Shown here piece after piece: positions 41,349 through 49,695 of a DNA stretch of 64,000 nucleotides. The notes beneath the pieces were generated by a model. That model saw only the letters and a program-made list of their open reading frames with translations. It did no database searches and was not told where the DNA came from. Position 1 is the first letter of the stretch; each line of letters begins with the position of its first letter. The DNA is taken from contig CP099988.1 in the NCBI GenBank assembly GCA_024167805.1, forward strand, positions 1,806,001 through 1,870,000, in the 5' to 3' direction. The stretch is from Methanobacterium sp. ERen5 (GTDB lineage: Archaea; Methanobacteriota; Methanobacteria; Methanobacteriales; Methanobacteriaceae). The position numbers and the translations under genes are program-made.

Positions 41349-41761
41349 TTCTCAATCAAAGAAATTAATCATTAAAAATTCTATGAATATTTAAAATTAA
41401 TATATTTTTTCATTTGAACATTAAAATTAAAGTTGAGCAGGGAATTGTAGGTTTAAAACCCATAATAACCCTGCAAATATAGAAATCGAAAGGTATCTAT
41501 TGTTGTAAATACACGCCTCCTTTCAGACTCTAAATTTAGGTTACTACTTTCTCAATATAAATAGTTCCGATCAAAGGATGGATCACAATGGTTATATGAA
41601 GTTATTTTACACTTTTACAGGAAATATTTATAATGCCCCACTACCTGTGAAAATTAATTATACCCCTATAAATTGGTGTACACACTAATTTAATCTATTT
41701 TAATGGGCAAAAAAATTAAATGACTGTGCAGGTTTAAATTTAGTATTAACTATCTCTTAAT
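41349..41761. other. Intergenic stretch with a nested hairpin
   Basis: No gene was found in 413 bases. The only clear structure is the hairpin at 41437-41474. A TATA-like AATATAAATAG lies near 41555 on the plus strand, without a gene that it obviously serves before the tRNA-Ser. Confidence 0.4.
41437..41474. other. Nested inverted repeat
   Basis: Outer arms GCAGGG (41437-41442) and CCCTGC (41469-41474) enclose an inner palindrome GGTTTAAAACC (41450-41460). Transcribed, this would make a stacked hairpin of about 38 bases. It may be an RNA structure or a protein-binding site; nothing in sequence decides. Confidence 0.35.
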
Positions 41762-42079
41762 TTATGGTTTGAACTTTCCATTTTCACAGAAGTATCTGTT
41801 ATTTTCAAATTTATCTAGGGAAAATTCCATCCAAACTGGGCATTCATCACATTTACATATTTCATGTGTGTCAATGTCTTGACAAACAGCTTTTCCAGTT
41901 GAACAGTAAAGTCCTGGAACCTTGTCTGGACCCATCATCATTGGACTGTCAAGGTCCTGATTTTTAATTAAAAGCATCAACTTTTGCTTGTCCTTTGCAC
42001 ACTCACTTCTCTTTTGCACATCACATACACTACATAGACATCGGTTGATATTTTCCATGCTGAATTCAATTTTCTGCAT
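41762..42079 (-). CDS. DUF2769 Cys-rich protein
   Basis: The 105-residue protein has the DUF2769 pattern: CLCSVCDVQKRSEC near the N-terminus, GLYCSTGKAVC, CKCDECPVWMEF, and RYFCENG at the end, ten cysteines in all, consistent with metal or Fe-S binding. GGAG lies five bases before the ATG. A paralogue is at 49303-49617, and a related domain forms the N-terminus of the GltB-like protein at 26390-27888. The function is unknown. Confidence 0.85.
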   Translation of the reverse strand: MQKIEFSMENINRCLCSVCDVQKRSECAKDKQKLMLLIKNQDLDSPMMMGPDKVPGLYCSTGKAVCQDIDTHEICKCDECPVWMEFSLDKFENNRYFCENGKFKP

Positions 42080-42260
42080 TTCAACTCCATGATCAATGAA
42101 TAATTTATTGATACTCGAATCAATGTGTTCATCAATTATTTATGAAGTCCAGAGAACAAATTTTTTTCGATCAATTCTTTTTGAAGAATATTATATCCCT
42201 GAAAACTAAATTGTTATATTGAAGTAACTTCCAATTAGAGATATTGTCAATAAAAATATT

Positions 42261-42346
42261 GCCGGGATAGTCTAGTCTGGTAAGGCGCAGGATTCGAAAT
42301 CCTGTTGAACATACGTTCGCCCTGGGTTCAAATCCCAGTCCCGGCG
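42261..42346 (+). tRNA. tRNA-Ser (anticodon CGA)
   Basis: An 86-base gene with acceptor stem GCCGGGA/TCCCGGC and discriminator G, typical of Ser. The anticodon stem is CAGGA/TCCTG with loop TTCGAAA (anticodon CGA). There is a long variable arm with GAAC...GTTC, and the T arm is CTGGG-TTCAAAT-CCCAG. CCA is not encoded and there is no intron. Confidence 0.96.
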
Positions 42347-42381
42347 TTCAATCTAAAAAGGGTTGGCAATCAAATAAATAG

Positions 42382-42471
42382 CTATTTATTAACATTTCCC
42401 TGAACATTTTCCTGTTTTTCAATTTTCTCTAATTCTTCACAACTGTCCTCTAAAATCTGGGGGATTCCAGT
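42382..42471 (-). pseudogene. Short gene remnant next to tRNA-Ser
   Basis: A 29-codon open stretch reading TGIPQILEDSCEELEKIEK and on to a stop, bounded upstream by TAA and without a start. Its codon use and acidic helical composition look like the C-terminal end of a lost gene. It lies 36 bases from the 3' end of a tRNA, a common site for integration and excision. The identity is unknown and the call is weak. Confidence 0.3.
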
Positions 42472-42609
42472 TTAATTTGGATATTTTTTTATATTTTGAA
42501 ATTAAAAAATAGTATATGAATTGATTTTAGTTATTGAAACTTGGAATCTTCTAAGTTCTATGGTTTTAAAAAATTTTGTGAGAAACAATGGATAAAATGG
42601 GGGAATTGA

Positions 42610-42957
42610 ATGGGATTTAATATGAAAAATTTGATTGTTGTGGTTTTATTGGTTGCAGTTTTAGTTGCTGTTAGTGGTTGTACATCCAACACCAACATGA
42701 CCAACAACTCAACAAACAACACTAACAACGTGGTTGTAAACAACAGTACACATCACAACACAACCAATTATATCAGTGCCTCAAAGGCTAAGGAAATAGC
42801 TCAACAGTACACAGCTATGGGAGTTACATTGGGTGAACCAACTTTAACCACTTACAATGGTGTTAAAGTTTGGAAGGTTCCTGTGAACACCGTGGGTACA
42901 GAAGAGCAGGTGGATTTCATTTATATAAATGCTGTAACAGGTAAAAAGGTTCAGTAA
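42610..42957 (+). CDS. Lipoprotein with PepSY-like domain
   Basis: The 115-residue protein has a signal peptide (NLIVVVLLVAVLVAVSGC) with a lipobox VSGC, an Asn/Thr-rich linker (about 25-55), and a C-terminal domain ISASKAKEIAQQYTAMG...VDFIYINAVTGKK that looks like a PepSY unit. GGGGGA supports ATG 42610; ATG 42622 is also possible. It is an extracellular, membrane-anchored protein. PepSY units often inhibit proteases; no protease is adjacent. Confidence 0.75.
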   Translation: MGFNMKNLIVVVLLVAVLVAVSGCTSNTNMTNNSTNNTNNVVVNNSTHHNTTNYISASKAKEIAQQYTAMGVTLGEPTLTTYNGVKVWKVPVNTVGTEEQVDFIYINAVTGKKVQ

Positions 42958-43033
42958 AAATATAATATTTCCATAATAGTAGTTTAACTGCCGTTTTTTT
43001 CAAAAAATCCTTTTTTTTTATGTTGTTTCAGTA

Positions 43034-43387
43034 TCATATCCATGTAGTTTTTAGTAGAACCAGTAAGGCACCGAATTCTATTATGCTCAGACTCAGCACT
43101 GGGAATCCCATTCCTGTACCGTGAAATCCTTCTCTAGCTAGTAAGAAGAACATGAACAGGATGTTTTGCACTATGAGTAGTGTTGCAAATATGATGAGGC
43201 CTAATGTGAATTGAGATTTTAACTTTCTGTAACTTGTTACGTAAGTGAAGAGTAAAATCAACAAAAGTCCTATGTTTGCTGCACAAACTGCTGCTGCAAT
43301 TACTGCTAAGCTGGGATCGTCAATAAAGGAGTTTCCATGTTCTTTCCCTTTAAAACTGCTATTTTCTGGAGGTCCATTAATTTCCAT
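43034..43387 (-). CDS. Three-helix membrane protein, cassette 1
   Basis: The 117-residue protein has three transmembrane helices (about 32-55, 63-83, 95-115) with a short Gly/Pro-rich N-terminus outside. The loop pattern YRKLKSQFTLGLIIFATLL recurs as YKEIKSKFTIGLLYFASFLL in the protein at 48151-48489. GGTGAT precedes the ATG. It lies 13 bases after the winged-helix gene 43401-43682. The pair occurs twice in this window, so this is probably a membrane partner or sensor for that regulator. Confidence 0.75.
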   Translation of the reverse strand: MEINGPPENSSFKGKEHGNSFIDDPSLAVIAAAVCAANIGLLLILLFTYVTSYRKLKSQFTLGLIIFATLLIVQNILFMFFLLAREGFHGTGMGFPVLSLSIIEFGALLVLLKTTWI

Positions 43388-43400
43388 ATTTAATCACCTA

Positions 43401-43682
43401 TTATTTTTCTTCAGTTTCATGCCAAATACTCTGGAAAAGTTCATAATTTTCTTCCATTGATGATGAAAGGAAGTACATGGTTCCATATTTTTCTCCAGAT
43501 GTAGTTATTACGTTGTTATCTTCCAAGACTTTTATATGATGCCTTACAGTTTTATAATCTAGATCTAATTTTTCGGATAGCTGATGGGCATTGTAAGGTC
43601 TTTCATGTAGAAGGCTTAAAATCCTTGCTCGATTTATTCCTCCCTTAGTCCCAGCTATAAGCCACCAAAGTATTTTTTTCAT
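43401..43682 (-). CDS. Winged-helix regulator, cassette 1
   Basis: A 93-residue ArsR-like winged helix. It starts MKKILWWLIAGTKGG, has RARILSLLHERPYNAHQLSEKL and the recognition helix DYKTVRHHIKVLEDNN, and a wing with TSGEKYGTMYFLS. GGTGAT lies four bases before ATG 43682, which decides against the in-frame starts just upstream. The next gene on the strand is the three-helix protein. A close paralogue at 48572-48852 has the same partner. Confidence 0.88.
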   Translation of the reverse strand: MKKILWWLIAGTKGGINRARILSLLHERPYNAHQLSEKLDLDYKTVRHHIKVLEDNNVITTSGEKYGTMYFLSSSMEENYELFQSIWHETEEK

Positions 43683-43799
43683 AGGCATCACCAAATAGTC
43701 AATGGGTTTTTAAACCATTGTAAAACTAAGTTTTAATAATTGACTTGGATATACTTATCTGTTTTTGTATGATTATTTTGGTGATTATTCCTACAGGGT

Positions 43800-44473
43800 T
43801 TAACTTATTTTAGGTTTTTTTAAAGATCCAAATATTTTAAACATTCTTTTCAAGGGTTTTCTGTAGATGTGCATATGGATCAAAACAGCAATAACCATTA
43901 AAATGGATACTTCTGCGTGCCAATAATCAATACTCGGATTTAAAGCAGTTTTTATCCCCAAGTTAATTAGAAGCAAAAGTAATGCTCCTGTGAAACCTGT
44001 ACCTACAAAACCCGCTGTTAAAACCATGTTCCATATACGCCGGTGCTTTTTTGGCTTAATATTCCCTTGGAAAATAGGAGATGTGTGAATAGGTAAATTC
44101 CTATGATGATTAAGCTCATAGGCATCACATTGAAATCCGCACCATCTGAAAAAGTAGAACCATCACCACCGTTGTGGGAGTCTGGGCTAAGAGTGGAATT
44201 TGAATCGTCAGAGCTGTTATTTGTTGATGAACTGTTGTCTGTTGTTCCACTGCTGGTGGATGTTAAGGTTCCAGTCTGTGAAAGATCACAGATTCCATCT
44301 CCATTCAAATCTGTGTAACGTGGGCACTGGCCAGGATAGGGATCGTTCACCAATCCATATGGACAGCCAGCAGCACAAGAACCTGACATGGTACCTAATG
44401 CAATTGCCGGAACTGTTAAAGCAGCATTAACCACTTTTTTATTCTTTAAAATATTGTATAACTGTTGCTTCAT
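43800..44473 (-). CDS. DUF4405-like haem membrane protein with Cys-rich and DxNxDG region, one frameshift
   Basis: Joining two frames by adding one A at the run (plus-strand T-run 44047-44052) gives SQKKHRRIWNMVLTAGF and a protein of about 224 residues. It has a signal-like helix (VVNAALTVPAIALGTMSG), then CAAGCPYGLVNDPYPGQC with the calcium-loop-like DLNGDGICD, a Ser/Asn-rich linker, a helix, and a C-terminal pair of helices with YWHAE and LIHMHIY. These His positions match the protein at 44498-44800 and resemble DUF4405/cytochrome-b-like proteins, so haem binding is likely. ATG 44473 is supported by GGGAG. It is cotranscribed with 44498-44800. Confidence 0.7.
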
Positions 44474-44497
44474 CTTCTTAAACTCCCACATTTAGAT

Positions 44498-44800
44498 TTA
44501 ACATTTTTTTGTGGAATTCCAGTAGGTGTGGATGTGGAACAGCCCTACAAATATCATGGTAATACCAAATTCAACATGCCAGTAAAGTAACTGGCCATTT
44601 ACAGGAGAGCTTAATCCTAGATCCATTAAGATCACCAAGAAAAACCCTCCCAAACCTGAAACCAGAAATGTTAACAGGATTGCAAGGTTCCAAATACTAA
44701 TATGGGTCCTTTTTTTAAGTAAATTCTTTTTATAACCTGTATAAGTCACTAGATAACCGATAATTATGGGAATTGATGGTATCAATGTTTCATAGCCCAT
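44498..44800 (-). CDS. Small DUF4405-like membrane protein
   Basis: The 100-residue protein has three helices. The first is IPSIPIIIGYLVTYTGY. The second follows KKRTHISIWNLAILL, and the third carries YWHVEFGITMIFVGLFHIHTYW. The pattern Y-W-H-x-E ... H-x-H-x-Y is shared with the C-terminal part of the next gene (25 bases downstream), suggesting a haem-binding pair of paralogues. An upstream direct repeat lies at 44888-44909. Confidence 0.7.
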   Translation of the reverse strand: MGYETLIPSIPIIIGYLVTYTGYKKNLLKKRTHISIWNLAILLTFLVSGLGGFFLVILMDLGLSSPVNGQLLYWHVEFGITMIFVGLFHIHTYWNSTKKC

Positions 44801-45104
44801 CTAAAACCCTCCTTTTATACTTGATTTTTTCTTCAAACTACTGTGTAATATAATATAATTTGGCTTTAACAAAAGTAGTTTTTCCAGATTTACACCCAAT
44901 TTACACCCAAACTTCGAAGTATCCAGAGTTTTAAAAAGTATTGGAGAAAGATTTAAACCAGCATTACACCATTTTAAATCGTTTATTTAAATTTCATGAA
45001 ACAAATAACCTGGTTTATGTTGAATCAAAAACTTGAAATGGAAACTGGTGCAAAAATAATAATTAAATCATAGAAAAAAATGACGGTCCATGGAGGTTTT
45101 AAAG
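44801..45104. other. Divergent intergenic region with direct repeat
   Basis: No gene was found. It contains a tandem repeat (44888-44909) and a palindrome (44911-44920) upstream of the haem-protein pair. The ribosome site GGAGG (45092-45096) of the next plus-strand gene lies at the end. Confidence 0.45.
44888..44920. promoter_or_regulatory. Tandem 11-base repeat and adjoining palindrome
   Basis: ATTTACACCCA occurs twice head-to-tail (44888-44898, 44899-44909) and is followed by the perfect palindrome ACTTCGAAGT (44911-44920). It lies about 90 bases upstream of the haem-protein gene pair on the minus strand. Tandem spacing of one helical turn fits a regulator that binds cooperatively on one face of DNA. 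The regulator is unknown. Confidence 0.4.
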
Positions 45105-45398
45105 TTGGTGGAAGTTCAAATATTGGAATTTGGATATTCGTTAGAAAAGGGTAGACATTTCATAAGATTTTTAGTAAGTGGTTTAAAAGACAAAGACACC
45201 GAAAAGATAGTGGGAATAGTGGGCCAGATTCCTGAGGGCAGTTTCAAACGATTCCAAACATGGAACACAGACACAGGACTAGAAATATATGAACTGTTCC
45301 CAGCCAAGGAATATCCATTTAATAAGGAAATACCTTCACCTGAAGAATTCAAAGCAGTTGAAAAGAATGTTGAAGGATTTTTAGAACAGTTCAATTAA
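45105..45398 (+). CDS. Hypothetical protein
   Basis: About 97 residues with mixed alpha/beta character, no transmembrane segment and no Cys. Segments include VEVQILEFGYSLEKGRHFIRF, cut here by likely strands, and PSPEEFKAVEKNVEGFL at the end. TTG 45105 (or GTG 45108) is preferred over ATG 45090, because GGAGG (45092-45096) is correctly placed for it. It stands alone between oppositely oriented genes. The family is not recognised. Confidence 0.6.
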   Translation: MVEVQILEFGYSLEKGRHFIRFLVSGLKDKDTEKIVGIVGQIPEGSFKRFQTWNTDTGLEIYELFPAKEYPFNKEIPSPEEFKAVEKNVEGFLEQFN

Positions 45399-45595
45399 AA
45401 CCAAACCTAAACATCAACCTTTTTCTGGTTACCGGTCCGTAATAAATCCAATTAGTCTGTTTGTTGCATATTTTTTTTAATATTTGGCTATTAAAATCAA
45501 AAATATACTCATTTTTTCCTTAAAATTTCAAAAAAAAGATTGGAAAAAAATAGGGATCAAACTTATAGATCAAATATGATCTAAAGTTGATACAT

Positions 45596-47290
45596 TTACT
45601 TTCCCTTGGATTTCTCTAAATTTTCAACCTTAACTCCATCATTTTCATGGCTGTACTTATCCCCTCGAAGTGCGGATAGTACTGCGGCTGTTCCTGTTAA
45701 CAATGCACCCATGTAGAAAGAAATTTGTAGAGATGGCATGAAAGCAGTTGCAAATGTTGTTGGGAACCATGTGGTACCAGTTAATGTACTCAAAGTTGCT
45801 GGGGGAATATTGGTAACTGCAGGTGCTGGTAAACTTGCTAATATGGAACCTATTGGATTATATCCTAGGAGTGCTGAAAATAAAGCAGATGTTGCAGGGA
45901 TATTGTTTAAAAGTGGTGCTAAGTTTGAAGCTCCTATACTCACCAATGATGATGTCATTTCAGCAGGGAATCTTTGAGTTATTCCAACAATGAGTACTGT
46001 AAAGAACAGACCCATACTAACTGTGAAACCTGTGTTCATGAGGGTATAGATCATACCCGAAGCAACACCCCTTTCATTTGGAGGTACAGATTTCATTATG
46101 GATGCATTGTTGGGTGAACCGAATATTCCGTTACCCACACCCATGAAGAACACCAACAAACCAAATTCCCAGTAATTGAAGTTATATGGTAATGCTGCTA
46201 ACAAAATGAAGGTTATGGTACATACAACCATGCCTGTGGTGGCTATTAAGCGGGATCCATACTTATCAGATAAAATGCCTGATATTGGTCCCATTATACT
46301 CATTCCAATGGTTAATGGCAGTATGTAAATACCTGCCCAAAATGGGGTGGATTCGTAGTTGTAGCCGTGTAATGGTAACCATATTCCCTGAAGTAATATT
46401 ATGAGTAGGAACATCATTCCGCCACGTCCCAACGCACTTAACAATCCTGCTAAGTTACCGTATCTGAACATTCGTATTTTAAATAGATCGAAGCGGAACA
46501 TTGGATCTTCAACTCTCTTTTCAACAAATGGAAATGCTATCAAGGCTAAAAAACCTAGTACCATGCTTATTATTACCCATGGATTACTCCATCCCATTGG
46601 ATCTGAGCCGTAGGGTAACAGTCCATATGTTATTCCTATGAGTAGAAGAGTGATTCCTAATATGAATGTGGAATTACCCCAAATGTCAATTTTGGTTTTA
46701 ACAGCTTTGATTGACACTTCTTTTAATTTGTAATAGGATAAAAATGTCCCTATAACTCCGAATGGCACACTGACAAGAAATACATATCTCCAGTTTAATA
46801 TTGCTAGAATTCCTCCTAGAACAAGACCTATGAAGGACCCGCTCATGGCTGCCACAGTGTTTATGCCCAGGGCTTTTCCAAGTTCATTAGTTGGAAATAC
46901 GTCTGTTAGTATGGCTGCACTGTTTGCCATAAATAGTGCTGCTCCCACTGCTTGTATCATTCTGAAGGCTATGATTTCCAGTGCACCGGCATCTCCAGTT
47001 GATGGGGTTAAACTCAGCAGTACTGAAGCAGCAGTGAATATAAGGAAACCTAAACGGAACATTTTGACTCTGCCGTGAATATCTGAAAGCCTGCCAAAAC
47101 TCAGAAGTAAGGTGGCTGTAAGCAGTGAATATCCCATTATCATCCATAAAAGATATTGAAATGAATTCAGTGGATTGATCTGTATCCCATTGAAAATTGC
47201 GGGAAGGGCAATAAGCATGATGCTCATGTTGATGCTTCCAATGAGGGAAGCAACAACAACAGTTAACATTACGATCCATTTGTTCTCCAT
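45596..47290 (-). CDS. MFS exporter, DHA2 type, PadR-linked
   Basis: The 564-residue protein has about 14 helices. MVTV-type entry, [18 protein letters not shown] (motif A) and [12 protein letters not shown] (motif C region) mark it as a drug:H+ antiporter of the DHA2 class. It has an unusually long extracytoplasmic loop before the last helix, rich in Pro/Thr (about residues 440-530). ATG 47290 is fixed by GGGAGG six bases upstream; the frame opening at 47335 overlaps padR. It lies 25 bases after padR, so the regulator very likely controls it. Confidence 0.87.
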   Translation of the reverse strand: MENKWIVMLTVVVASLIGSINMSIMLIALPAIFNGIQINPLNSFQYLLWMIMGYSLLTATLLLSFGRLSDIHGRVKMFRLGFLIFTAASVLLSLTPSTGDAGALEIIAFRMIQAVGAALFMANSAAILTDVFPTNELGKALGINTVAAMSGSFIGLVLGGILAILNWRYVFLVSVPFGVIGTFLSYYKLKEVSIKAVKTKIDIWGNSTFILGITLLLIGITYGLLPYGSDPMGWSNPWVIISMVLGFLALIAFPFVEKRVEDPMFRFDLFKIRMFRYGNLAGLLSALGRGGMMFLLIILLQGIWLPLHGYNYESTPFWAGIYILPLTIGMSIMGPISGILSDKYGSRLIATTGMVVCTITFILLAALPYNFNYWEFGLLVFFMGVGNGIFGSPNNASIMKSVPPNERGVASGMIYTLMNTGFTVSMGLFFTVLIVGITQRFPAEMTSSLVSIGASNLAPLLNNIPATSALFSALLGYNPIGSILASLPAPAVTNIPPATLSTLTGTTWFPTTFATAFMPSLQISFYMGALLTGTAAVLSALRGDKYSHENDGVKVENLEKSKGK

Positions 47291-47315
47291 AAAAAACCTC
47301 CCATTACCTATAAAA

Positions 47316-47837
47316 TTATTTAAGAGATTTTTCAAGTTCTATTAGCATTTTACTCATTTTACTAATGGATTCTTTCTTACTCTGTAATTTTTCAGGTTTA
47401 ATATCACTTAAAAATCTAATATAACTTTCAATTTCATTTAATGCTGTATCCACCACTATCATTCCACGGTTCATGGGTTTATTTAATGAATGGTGCAAAT
47501 GACCTGATATTTTCTCGAGGCTATACTGGCCATTTTCTGTCAGTTCATACCTGCTGTCTTCTCTTTTTACTATGAGATTCTTTGAAACCAATTTTTTTAA
47601 TAATGGATAAATTGCTCCTGATGATGGTTTTAATGAACTACAAATTTCTTCAGCATTTTCTGTATGGGACTGGCTGTTTAACATCGTGTTTACTTGTTTA
47701 CGGTGCTTTTCAATTGAATCCATAATTTCAGTCCCATTTTTTGGGCCTTCATTAAGGACATGAAGGACCATGAACTTTAGGCCGCCTAACTTCTCCAACT
47801 CCCTTAATCTTTCAAGAACATCCACTAAGTTATACAT
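47316..47837 (-). CDS. PadR-family transcriptional regulator
   Basis: The 173-residue protein has the PadR winged helix: [20 protein letters not shown], a charged extension, [27 protein letters not shown] cut by the recognition helix, and [14 protein letters not shown] as wing. A C-terminal helical dimer region follows. PadR proteins repress transporters and release on ligand binding. A perfect inverted repeat ATATGT-N10-ACATAT (47865-47886) lies 28 bases upstream of its start, and the exporter gene follows directly. Confidence 0.88.
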   Translation of the reverse strand: MYNLVDVLERLRELEKLGGLKFMVLHVLNEGPKNGTEIMDSIEKHRKQVNTMLNSQSHTENAEEICSSLKPSSGAIYPLLKKLVSKNLIVKREDSRYELTENGQYSLEKISGHLHHSLNKPMNRGMIVVDTALNEIESYIRFLSDIKPEKLQSKKESISKMSKMLIELEKSLK

Positions 47838-47864
47838 ACTACTCTTTCTTGTCTAACTTGCTAT

Positions 47865-47886
47865 ATATGTCTTACTATCTACATAT
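47865..47886. promoter_or_regulatory. Candidate PadR operator
   Basis: ATATGT (47865-47870) and ACATAT (47881-47886) form a perfect inverted repeat with a 10-base spacer, just upstream of padR. Known bacterial PadR sites have ATGT-N8-ACAT symmetry, so the half-sites fit and the spacing is two bases longer. Assignment to this PadR is inferred. Confidence 0.45.
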
Positions 47887-47992
47887 TATAAAATAGCTAT
47901 ATTACTTTAAAATTAGATTTTAACTATAATTCGAGTTTTATTTTAAATTAATTTCTAATCTTTATCTAAAATAAGATAAATTTTATTTTAGT

Positions 47993-48130
47993 ATGAAGTC
48001 TGATGTAGAAGTTGAATGTGGAGGTAAAAAAACTTTGGAACACACATATATCCTTGAAAAAGAGGTTAAGAATCCTTTAAATGTTGCCTATGATTTAAAA
48101 AATGAGCCTGAAAATTTGGTAAAGGAGTGA
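47993..48130 (+). CDS. Small hypothetical protein (45 residues)
   Basis: The frame reads MKSDVEVECGGKKTLEHTY and ends NLVKE. It is charged and soluble-looking, with one Cys. There is no clear ribosome site before ATG 47993. Composition looks coding, and the frame fills the gap between two minus-strand genes. It could also be a remnant; the support is weak. Confidence 0.35.
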   Translation: MKSDVEVECGGKKTLEHTYILEKEVKNPLNVAYDLKNEPENLVKE

Positions 48131-48150
48131 ATTTGCCACTCCTTATTTTT

Positions 48151-48489
48151 TTATTCCTTGGTGATCTTGTAAAGTATGCTTAGGGCAATGAGCTGCACCA
48201 GGTTCACAAATAAAAATCCAATGTGTGGCCTGTCTAGATCGTAACTTGGAACATTGTATGGAATGTGAGGAAGCAGTAGTGGTAAAGCCGAGGCAATGGT
48301 TATGGCGATATTTTGCAAGAGCAGGAATGATGCAAAGTACAAGAGGCCTATGGTAAATTTTGACTTGATCTCCTTGTAGGTTTTCCAATAGGCATAGAGT
48401 AAACCAATCAATAAAATAACGTTAGCTGTTCCAATTGCTACCGATGTGTATAATAAAAGCACAGTGGCCGGTCCAAAATCTGAAAACAT
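48151..48489 (-). CDS. Three-helix membrane protein, cassette 2
   Basis: The 112-residue protein has three helices (about 10-32, 42-62, 85-107). The cytoplasmic loop YWKTYKEIKSKFTIGLLYFA matches YRKLKSQFTLGLIIFA of the cassette 1 protein at 43034-43387. It lies 82 bases after the winged-helix gene 48572-48852. Pairing of the same two families at two loci suggests a conserved regulator-membrane module. The function is unknown. Confidence 0.75.
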   Translation of the reverse strand: MFSDFGPATVLLLYTSVAIGTANVILLIGLLYAYWKTYKEIKSKFTIGLLYFASFLLLQNIAITIASALPLLLPHIPYNVPSYDLDRPHIGFLFVNLVQLIALSILYKITKE

Positions 48490-48571
48490 ATTATATTTCT
48501 CCTTTTTTTAGTTAGGACAGCTTATTAAAGATTTATCCAAAACATGTTGATCATAAATCTCCATGCTCTCC

Positions 48572-48852
48572 TCATTCTTTCAGTTCATTCCATAGGTCTT
48601 CAAAAATATCATAATTTTCTTCCATTCCATTGGTTAGGAAGTATAATTCCCCATATTTATTTTTCCCTGATGAAGTAATGATATTGTTCTCTTCCAATAG
48701 TTTAAGATGATGACGAACAGTTTTATAATTCAAATTAAGAGATTCTGATAATTGATGAGCATTTTGCGGCCTTTTTTCAGCGCCATAACTATCCTGGCCC
48801 TGTTAGGTCCTCCGGATGTTCCTGCAAATACCCACCAAATAAGTTTCCTCAT
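48572..48852 (-). CDS. Winged-helix regulator, cassette 2, one frameshift
   Basis: One A added at the run (plus-strand T-run 48772-48777) gives a 93-residue protein, the same length as its paralogue at 43401-43682. It starts MRKLIWWVFAGTSGG, continues RARIVMALKKRPQNAHQLSE, has the recognition helix NYKTVRHHLKLLEENN, then KYGELYFLTNG and a C-terminal helix. GGGAG precedes ATG 48852. The three-helix protein follows on the same strand. Confidence 0.82.
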
Positions 48853-48942
48853 CACTACTCCCTTCCAAACAATATTATCAACTAAGTACTTATAATTATA
48901 ATTGATAAACATATTAGTATAATATTATTATAAGGTGAATTA

Positions 48943-49044
48943 ATGAGTACTAGCGCAATAGTGGCCATAATAGCAGTTACAATAATGGTAGTGTACATAT
49001 TAGTTAAATATTGGAGACTGTACAACAAATCCAAACCAAAATAG
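48943..49044 (+). CDS. Single-pass membrane microprotein (33 residues)
   Basis: MSTSAIVAIIAVTIMVVYI starts a hydrophobic helix that ends in a basic tail (KYWRLYNKSKPK). AAGGTGA lies about five bases before the ATG, a strong ribosome site for this genome. It is divergent from the winged-helix gene 48572-48852, 90 bases away. The function is unknown. Confidence 0.55.
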   Translation: MSTSAIVAIIAVTIMVVYILVKYWRLYNKSKPK

Positions 49045-49302
49045 GAAACTAAAGATTATCCTCACTTCCATAATCACCAAACAAACCAATTTACGGCACC
49101 TTGAACGTTGTAATTCAAATTTTCTTTTTTTGTGCCACAAAGTTCCATCCTAATTTTTTTCACAATACTAAACCATAATCATGTATCAATTGATTCGACC
49201 TGAATTTCCGGGGACACTCTGGATCGATGTAATTATTCAAAACAAGGTTGTCAAACCAAAAATTAAATTTCGCCTCAGGCATAGTATTAGTTGGTGATTC
49301 CT

Positions 49303-49617
49303 TTGAACAAACTAGAATTTTCATTAGAAAATTATGAGAAATGTAAATGCATAAAATGTCCTGTTCAAATATGTAGCATCTGTACACTGGAAAAACAACA
49401 AGAAATTGAGTCCAAAATTGAAGCAAATGAGACTGATTCAAGTCCTTCAAAAATTCCAGGAATGTACTGTGTAACTGGAAGATCGAGTTGTGGTGATCTA
49501 AACACTAAAGAAATATGTCAATGCTACCGATGCCAACTTTGGACAGAGTATGATCTACTTCATGGAAAACCAATGAGATACTTCTGCAGCCAAGGAGTAT
49601 CCAAACCAAAAAAATAA
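49303..49617 (+). CDS. DUF2769 Cys-rich protein, second copy
   Basis: About 104 residues. It aligns along its length with the protein at 41762-42079: NKLEFSLENYEKCKC matches QKIEFSMENINRCLC, then KIPGMYCVTGRSSC, CQCYRCQLWTEYDL and RYFCSQG. TTG 49303 is chosen because GGTGAT (49293-49298) lies four bases before it; this also matches the paralogue's N-terminus. It probably binds metal through paired cysteines. Confidence 0.83.
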   Translation: MNKLEFSLENYEKCKCIKCPVQICSICTLEKQQEIESKIEANETDSSPSKIPGMYCVTGRSSCGDLNTKEICQCYRCQLWTEYDLLHGKPMRYFCSQGVSKPKK

Positions 49618-49695
49618 TTCACATTCATCCGATATAAGACCCTCAAAAACTTCTAAAAATGAGTAGGTAAAAAAAGTAGGGCCCGAGCATGTACA

